Origin: Candidula unifasciata
Lineage: Eukaryota; Mollusca; Gastropoda; Stylommatophora; Geomitridae
DNA: 64,000 nt
Direction: 5' to 3'
NCBI GenBank assembly: GCA_905116865.2
Contig: CAJHNH020004668.1
Coordinates: 164,877 to 228,876 of the forward strand
Made by a program: the position numbers and the translations under genes. Of the stretch, positions 58,380-64,000 are shown piece after piece. The stretch's first letter is position 1. Each line of letters begins with the position of its first letter. The notes beneath the pieces were generated by a model that was given only the letters and a program-made list of their open reading frames with translations, ran no database searches and was not told the origin of the DNA.

Positions 58380-58410
<31 letters not shown>

Positions 58411-58825
58411 TTCTTCTTCTTCTTCTTCTTCTTCTTCTTCTTCTTCTTCTTCTTCTTCTTCTTCTCCTTCTCCTTTTTCTTCTTCTTCTTCTTCTTCTTC
58501 TTCTTCTTCTTCTTCTTCTTCTTCTTCTTCTTCTTCTTCTTCTTCTTCTTCTTCTTCTTCTTCTTCTTCTTCTTCTACTTCTCCTCCTCCTCCTCCTCCT
58601 TCTTCTTCTTCTTCTTCTTCTTCTTCTTCTTCTTCTTCTTCTTCTTCTTCTTCTTCTTCTTCTTCTTCTTCTTCTTCTTCTTCTTCTTCTTCTTCTTCTT
58701 CTACTTCTTCTTCTTCTTCTTTTTTTCTTCATCTTCTTCTTCTTCTTCTTCTTCTTCTTCTTCTTCTTCTTCTTCTTCTTCTTCTTCTTCTTCTTCTTCT
58801 TCTTCTTCTTCTTCTTCTTCTTCTT

Positions 58826-58856
<31 letters not shown>

Positions 58857-58944
58857 TTTTTCTTCTTCTTCTTCTTCTTCTTCTTCTTCTTCTTCTTCTT
58901 CTTCTTCTTCTTCTTCTTTTTCTTCTTCTTCTTCTTCTTCTTCT

Positions 58945-58979
<35 letters not shown>

Positions 58980-58983
58980 TTCT
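57893..58983. repeat. (TTC)n tract, about 1.1 kb
   Basis: Almost pure polypyrimidine on the + strand, with scattered TCC, TTT and rare TTG/TGC interruptions. Such mirror-symmetric polypurine/polypyrimidine tracts can form triplex DNA. Frames on both strands encode low-complexity Leu/Phe/Ser or Lys/Arg/Glu runs and are not genes. Confidence 0.97.
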
Positions 58984-58984
58984 T

Positions 58985-59160
58985 ACTGTTCACCGGCTGT
59001 AAACTCCATCGGAAACTTTTGCTTGTTCGACTACTCCTAGACTTTAATCTTGTTCCATAATTTGAGTTTATTGTGCGCATCTGTTTTACAGATCTTGCTT
59101 ATTTATGTGCAGACCGTAAGGGGAGCAGTGGGTCCCTCCCCCCCCCCCCCTCAGTTGAAC
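58985..59160 (+). repeat. Repeat family B copy directly after (TTC)n
   Basis: ttcaccggctgtaaactcca follows the last TTC unit without a gap. Then gactactcctagactttaat, tgttttacagatcttgctta and a C run at 59139-59150 follow. Confidence 0.78.
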
Positions 59161-59335
59161 CCTGAAACGCAAACGGAAACTTGTTGTTGCTGTTATTGTT
59201 ATGTCAGTATTAGTATTATAAGTTTTTCAAACAAGGCTTGTAGTAAGACTTGAAGTAAAGGGGACGGGTGTGATGCTGACCACGTCACTCAATAGTCTAT
59301 ACAAATATTGACACCCCTCCAGGCCAGGGACAAGA

Positions 59336-59410
59336 AACTGTCAAGAATCGTCTCATTTTGTCTTCCCCTGTTTTTTCTTCTCACAGATCGTTCCAGTGAT
59401 AAAGTGAGCT
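59336..59410 (-). pseudogene. Short LINE tail fragment
   Basis: The - strand reads HFITGTICEKKKQGKTK, a diverged version of HVVTTGEICERRDRGRHREK at 54268-54500. Confidence 0.5.
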
Positions 59411-59637
59411 TGTGCAAAAGAGATTAGCGGCCTAAGGGTTTTGTAAGGGGCTGCCATACTATTATTATTCGTCTTTTTAGGGAGGGGAGAGGGGCACGGT
59501 ATTGTACCAATCTTTAGTGGGGGACGAAGGGGGGGGGGGGGGCGGGGAAGGGGTACCAAAGCACACCGCATAGTACCTGATCTTGCATTTTTAACTGAAA
59601 GCAAAAAACAGTAAACGTTTTAGCTTCTTTAGAACAC

Positions 59638-59790
59638 ACACACAAATATACACACACACAAACAGACAGTCATATACACACGTTCACACACATAAACATG
59701 CGAGTGTGTGTGTGTTTGTGTGTGTATGTGTGTGTATGTGTGTATGTGTGTGTAATCTGTGTGTGTGTGTGTGCGCGCGTGCGTGTGAGA
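59638..59790. repeat. Inverted (CA)n / (GT)n tract
   Basis: CA-rich repeats (59638-59700) are followed by TG-rich repeats (59703-59790). They are complementary and separated by only a few bases, so the stretch can fold back on itself. Confidence 0.9.
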
Positions 59791-60830
59791 TTCAATATTT
59801 CTAAATCGAACTGAAACATCGGATATAGGTCCAGGAAGTGTAGTTTTGCTCGGCAAAGGTCAAATAATAACCAAATTTGCGCATCATCTCTCGATTAGGA
59901 CCCGAAAGGGAATAAAGCAGGAGCTTACATATTTGTACTGCGCCACCCTGGGGTCACAAAGTAACTTATATAGAAAATATTGAGTCACATGAAAGATGCG
60001 CTGCATAAATTAAGAGCAGGATATGCCCCCCTTCCCCCGCCCCTTCCCCTCCCCTCCACCCCCCCCCCCCCCACCCAAAAAAAAGTTGCCTTTCAGGGTG
60101 GACAAAAATGTTAGACATGTTTGTTGACAGTCAGAAAGAGAGTACTGACATACTTAGTCGAATTTCTGATGTTTGATAGTGAATCTTGACATGTAGACTA
60201 ATAATCTATTTTTTCTACATCACTTCAACCATTGATAACTGTGATTGGCCTTCTCTTTCCAGTTGATGGCTCCAAATGTCTGCCTGTATTTTATCTCTCA
60301 ATAGTCTTATTCAGTAACTCGTGAACTACTTAACTCAGTTCTTTTGTAAATGGAAATGAAAAATCCATTTGTTGAAGTTGTTATGAAGCAGGAAGTAATC
60401 GGTCACCCTAATAAAGACTGCCTGCTAGGCAAGAGGCAATGGATGTCCTTATGGAGTTCATACGCCTGGCGCTGCCCCTCCACGTTCACGACTGCCTTTC
60501 CAACAGCCATTTAGCCTCTTAGCAAGTAGATCCACTTGAGGCTTGGGTCTTTTTGTAATCGAGGTTGTCCCCTCTAGATCCGTTGTGTTTTGTCACATGA
60601 CAGCGAGGTCCCTGTTAAAGGGGTCACCTCTTGAAGGATGTGCCTTTTCGGTCACACATAGCGGTCTTGTCTGTAGAAAGGTTTACCAGGTCAGAGGACT
60701 TACCACCTGAGTGCGCCTTTTTCACCTGTAAGGCTAGATCCAGAGATTCACAAGGGGTAACAGCTGGTGTGCTCCACTGTCTGAGATTCTTAGCCACTAC
60801 AGCACTAAGTCTCCATGACCCTAGGCAAAT
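59791..60830. other. No recognisable gene
   Basis: A C-rich patch lies at 60028-60075 with an A run. The + strand frame at 60631-60852 has no recognised domain and may be the decayed upstream part of the RNase H LINE that follows. Confidence 0.4.
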
Positions 60831-61375
60831 GACACCACAACATCTAGCATGAGAATGGAGGTGGAGACGGTAACTTCAGCTCTCCGGTGGCTAGAGAACG
60901 AGATGCATACACATGTCGTAATTGTAACAGACTTTGAAAGCATGCTGGGAAATGTGAAGACAGAGATGCTTCGAGTGACAAGCTTCACTGGAAAGGTCAC
61001 GGGTAGAGCGCATACTTTCGATCTTTTCTCCGGGCTATGCTGACGTGGTGGGTAAAGAACAGACATATGTATTGGCTGGATCTGCACGACTGGATGGTGA
61101 ACTGAGACATGACAAGGCAGATGTGGTCAAGGCCCTTTGGGTACAAGCAACAGAATCAGTAGAGAAAGAAGATTATTATGTTCTGGAGAGAATGTGGCAC
61201 CTGGGTGTAACCAGAGGGTCTGGCCGGCTCACTACACTCAGAGGAAAGGCAAGATGAACATATAACCATATTGTGACTGGTACCATCATTACTGGAACTC
61301 TGTGCTGGCTGCTGAAGATGAAGACGGAGCGTGCATGGGAATGCCCCGAGAGCTGTGATGTCAATTCGTGACTCA
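60831..61375 (+). pseudogene. RNase H domain and tail of a LINE
   Basis: The frame runs NDTTTSSMRMEVETVTSALRW, HTHVVIVTDFESMLGNVKTE, then breaks (stop and frameshift near 61040, at the PGHAxVxGNExAD position). It resumes as YVLAGSARLDGELRHDKADV, VKALWVQATESVEKEDYY, LERMWHLGVTRGSGRLTTLR and, after a stop, IVTGTIITGTLCWLLKMKTE and ECP. MEVExVTxALRW and (I/V)xTDxxSML are the RNase H1 helix and third catalytic aspartate. It gives the order for the fragments at 21320, 32275, 34950, 35555 and 40567. Confidence 0.8.
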
Positions 61376-61834
61376 ACTCAGCTCAACACAGTTCTTTTGT
61401 TTACATTCATTTCGTTGTTTATGCAAATGTTTTTGTTTCTTTTTGTCTCTTTACTCTGCCAGTCTCTAACATCCCCAAACACTTGCAATCTATAAGCTTT
61501 CATGATGCCATCAATTAGTAAAAATTTTGAAGCCCCCCTCCGGCTGTTGTCCACGGCCCTATTTTTAACCATCGAGTTTAAGGGCGTTTTGTGAACTTGT
61601 TTCCTAGTGATCCTCATCCAAATGGTGGTACTGGGTTTTTGTAGCTTGTTGTGCGGTCCTGTTGGGTTAAAGTTCAGTCAGTCATGTGCATTCGTTAGTA
61701 ATTAAATCCTGTGTTTTTAGTCGTAAAACTTAAGAGGGCAGGCTTTTCAGCGCAGACATTGTTGCCTTTGCCAGATGGACGTCCTTCGTTACCAGATAAA
61801 AGTCCTTTGTTAATGTTTACATCTTGGTGGCTTG

Positions 61835-61985
61835 TACATTCAGACAAATTCTGCATCTGGATCTTTTTTTGGTCTGCCTCTTCTCCTCTAGCCCTGACAA
61901 AACCCAGTAGTAGAGTTTGAGAGAGCCCTTTAAATCTTGTTACATGTCTGTACCACTGCGTTTTCCCGAGGTCTCTACAGCACAA
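61835..61985 (-). pseudogene. LINE C-terminal tail fragment
   Basis: The - strand reads LGKTQWYRHVTRFKGLSQTL and VRARGEEADQKK, a degraded WxGHVxRxxxL-xKTxLQGxVxGxRRRGRQKK block. It lies in a stretch otherwise without features (61376-62170). Confidence 0.6.
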
Positions 61986-62189
61986 ATATTAGGGCCTCGA
62001 AGTCAAAACAGTGGCTTAGAGGTGAGTGAATGCGTTTAACAGTTTCATAATACTCGAGAACCAGAGCTCAGTTTCCACTGCTGATAGTTTATTGAAAACA
62101 AAACATCGTTGTCGTGCTTCTCACCCGACGGTACGAGAGTCACACCGTGCCAGAGATTGGAGCCTCGGCAGGTATATTTCATGAGACTT

Positions 62190-62405
62190 TTTTTTCTTTC
62201 TTTTTTGTCCTGTGTTTGGCGTGTACATGAGTTTTACTGACTTATTTGTGTGCAATTGGTTGCTCTTTACTGCTCGGGCGGATGCACTCCAACTTCGAAT
62301 GAAGCTTCGAAGTCGACTCCAACGACGTGCTTGTGGGAGAGGCAGTTGATCTGTTCCTATTTCGCCTCAACGGGATCCCGGAACCCACTGTGGGGATCCC
62401 ATAAA
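62190..62405 (+). repeat. Repeat family B copy, diverged
   Basis: tttgtgtgcaattggttgc, cggatgcactccaacttcga and gggatcccggaaccc follow the family order. The 5' half is poorly conserved and preceded by a T/C-rich run. Confidence 0.6.
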
Positions 62406-62424
62406 ACAGCAGCGGGTACACTTT

Positions 62425-62583
62425 TAAAAGTTAGTTGCGCATCCCTTAGAACTTTTGTGCACAATATAAACCAACCTCGGCTGTTTTCATGCAATTTTAC
62501 TTTCAGTAGTTTGCCATTGCTTTCTGAATAGCTGGCTTCCCCTGCCGTTATCGAATTCAGTCTACAGCAAAATCGCTTTGGTT
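62425..62583 (-). mobile_element. SINE-E fragment
   Basis: agttgcgcatcccttagaac, cctcggctgtttt, cagtagtttgccattgcttt and ctgaatagctggcttcc match SINE-E. The tRNA-like end is lost. Confidence 0.6.
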
Positions 62584-62591
62584 ATCTAGAG

Positions 62592-62935
62592 CAGCGCTTC
62601 TCAAACTTTTTTCGCTGCGTCACCTTTGTCAGACAAAATAAAATTTCGCGGTACACCCTTAAAGCGGTTTGAATACTTAGGAAAAGAAGCAAAAAACTGT
62701 GAAGATTTATTGTTCATTTGTCTTTAATGTGATGAGTAAAACTGTTTGGACGAATTTTTCATTATTTCCTTTATGAAATCACTTGAAGGTTGCCATAACT
62801 CTTCTTGGCTTCCTTCATGACTATTTCTGTTTTAAACCTCTGTCATCGCGGATCCCAAGCAGATTTGGAAAAATTATTAATTATTGCCGCGGCACCCCTG
62901 ACATATGCTTGTGGCACCCAGTCTGAGAACCGTTG
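62592..62935. mobile_element. hAT-type non-autonomous transposon (MITE)
   Basis: 344 bases with 15-bp imperfect terminal inverted repeats: CAGCGCTTCTCAAAC at the left and the reverse complement of CAACGGTTCTCAGAC at the right. The CAGNGNTTCTCAAAC type is characteristic of hAT elements. The flanks are ATCTAGAG (62584-62591) and ATCGAGAG (62936-62943), an 8-bp target-site duplication with one change, as expected for hAT. There is no transposase frame inside. Confidence 0.88.
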
Positions 62936-62943
62936 ATCGAGAG

Positions 62944-63170
62944 ATTACATAGCGAATTAGCAGTCTCGGAAACAAAATCATTTGCTGATACACTGTAGCC
63001 AGAGACCGATTAAGTCACTTCTTCTTCTTCTTCATTTAATGTTGACCACTTTCAGCTAGGTCAAAAAACATTGCTGCTCACTTTACTGTTCGCTATATTT
63101 GTGGTGACGTTTCTGCTCCGCACTCATCTTATTTGGTTTTTTTTTTTAAAGTCCCTTGGATGGTCTGATC
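62944..63170. other. No recognisable gene
   Basis: Contains a short TTC run near 63020 and a T run at 63137-63146. Nothing else supported. Confidence 0.5.
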
Positions 63171-63174
63171 ATCC

Positions 63175-63400
63175 TTACGCCCTTTTAAGGACGAAATTTT
63201 ATATTATTTGAAGCCCCACCCTGGCTTTTGCCAGGGGCCGCAATATAGCCAGGCCATAAATGTGGCCAATTGTCTGAACGCGGTTTCTGGGACCTCACCC
63301 ACATGGTGGCACATTGTGTCATCGGGTGTTTATCGCTTGTGTGATGTCCTGTGGGGTAGAAAGTCAGCCAGTCATGGTCTGAGTACTTCCCCACTTCACA
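63175..63400 (-). mobile_element. Element C, reverse orientation
   Basis: tttaaggacgaaattttata, tgaagccccaccctggcttt, caggggccgcaatatagcc, gtgtcatcgggtgtttatcg and gggtagaaagtcagccagtc give the full element C order reversed. Confidence 0.83.
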
Positions 63401-63699
63401 TCGGCCACCGGGTCGCCCACTGGCTCTTGGGTACGGTCGTGATAGTATTTCGGTTGGTCTTCCTTGATCGCATCAACACTCTAGGAGTTCTTTTCAGATC
63501 TTTTATGGCATGGAAAGCTAAGCTATTTTACATGGGGGCGCAATACCTTGTTACAATAATAATCTAAATTTGTCCCTTTGGGGATGCTGTTTGAATGTGA
63601 CAATGTATATATATACATTTTTTTTTTTAACAAAGCACCTACCACCCTCCCGCCTCCCCCCTCCCCCAGCACAGCAATCAAACACCATGGCCCCCGACT

Positions 63700-63875
63700 A
63701 GAGCCGTCATAAGAGTGCTCAAAACAATGTGCTGGGGCGCTTACGAGAGCACATATTGAAAATGTAAATAGTCACTTGACATAAATAGATTAGCATGAGG
63801 GCCCCCATACTTGTGGGGTCCCTGGACATGTGCCTAGTGGGGCCACTTGTTGAGACGACATTGGTGGGGGTTTTT
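63700..63875. repeat. Single-unit form of the 76-bp satellite element
   Basis: caatgtgctggggcgct, gtcacttgacataaatagat, tagcatgagggcc and ggacatgtgcctagtggggc parallel the left flank, one satellite unit and the right flank of the array at 7245-8030. Here the unit is present once. Confidence 0.75.
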
Positions 63876-64000
63876 TTTTTTTTAATCGGAATTAAACAAA
63901 ACATACAGACTGATGGGAAAAAATGTCATTTTTTTATACTTTATACTTCCACTTATTTATATTTGAAAAGATTTATCCTCCATTTTTTTTTAATTGCAAA

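Noticed and set aside
57854..59080. Long Leu/Phe/Ser and Lys/Arg/Glu frames
   Set aside because: Translation of the (TTC)n tract on both strands, without any unique coding sequence.

Overview
The window looks like a repeat-dense invertebrate genome scaffold. It has spliced genes with GT-AG introns, LINE tails, tRNA-headed SINEs, kilobase microsatellites and one 817-base assembly gap. The mixture of LINE families and the secreted CAP proteins fit a lophotrochozoan, most plausibly a gastropod mollusc. That taxon is an inference, not something the sequence proves.

Only three host genes can be supported. (1) A secreted CAP-domain (SCP/TAPS) protein on the + strand, 24015-36264. It has four coding exons (24015-24152, 31089-31173, 33923-34065, 36145-36264) that join in phase, predict 161 residues and end 140 bases before an AATAAA. 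(2) The first coding exon of a divergently oriented CAP paralogue on the - strand, 5495-5935. It has a signal peptide, a Pro/Ala/Glu-rich linker, and then the first CAP helix interrupted by an intron at the same place and phase as in gene 1. Its remaining exons were not found and probably lie left of the window. (3) An intact, apparently single-coding-exon beta-1,3-galactosyltransferase-like (GT31) type II membrane protein, 49047-50045 on the - strand.

Layout: 1-5.4 kb is tandem repeats (tetranucleotide, a 51-bp minisatellite, poly-G, a CAA-bearing VNTR). 5.5-6.0 kb holds the - strand CAP exon. 6.5-14.4 kb is LINE and SINE debris plus a 76-bp satellite. 14.46-21.3 kb and 41.52-47.27 kb are two copies of one large duplicated segment. 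Each carries dead non-LTR retrotransposons of the restriction-like-endonuclease type (R2/NeSL/Hero-like), and copy A has one element more than copy B. 24-36.3 kb is the + strand CAP gene; its 6.9-kb first intron contains about 1.95 kb of GATA arrays. 37.4-39.6 kb is a decayed APE-type LINE. 49-50 kb is the galactosyltransferase gene. 50-64 kb is mostly LINE/SINE fragments, 0.6 kb of (GTA)n, 1.1 kb of (TTC)n and a hAT-type MITE with a target-site duplication.

The dispersed families were defined here by comparing copies within the window. They are called SINE-A, -E, -F, -G, -H, repeat family B (about 250 bp, no tRNA head) and element C (about 230 bp). No database was consulted, so these names are local. 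Nothing resembles a prokaryotic operon, a CRISPR array or a defence system. The most informative signals are the reconstructed CAP gene pair and the history recorded by the duplicated LINE segment.
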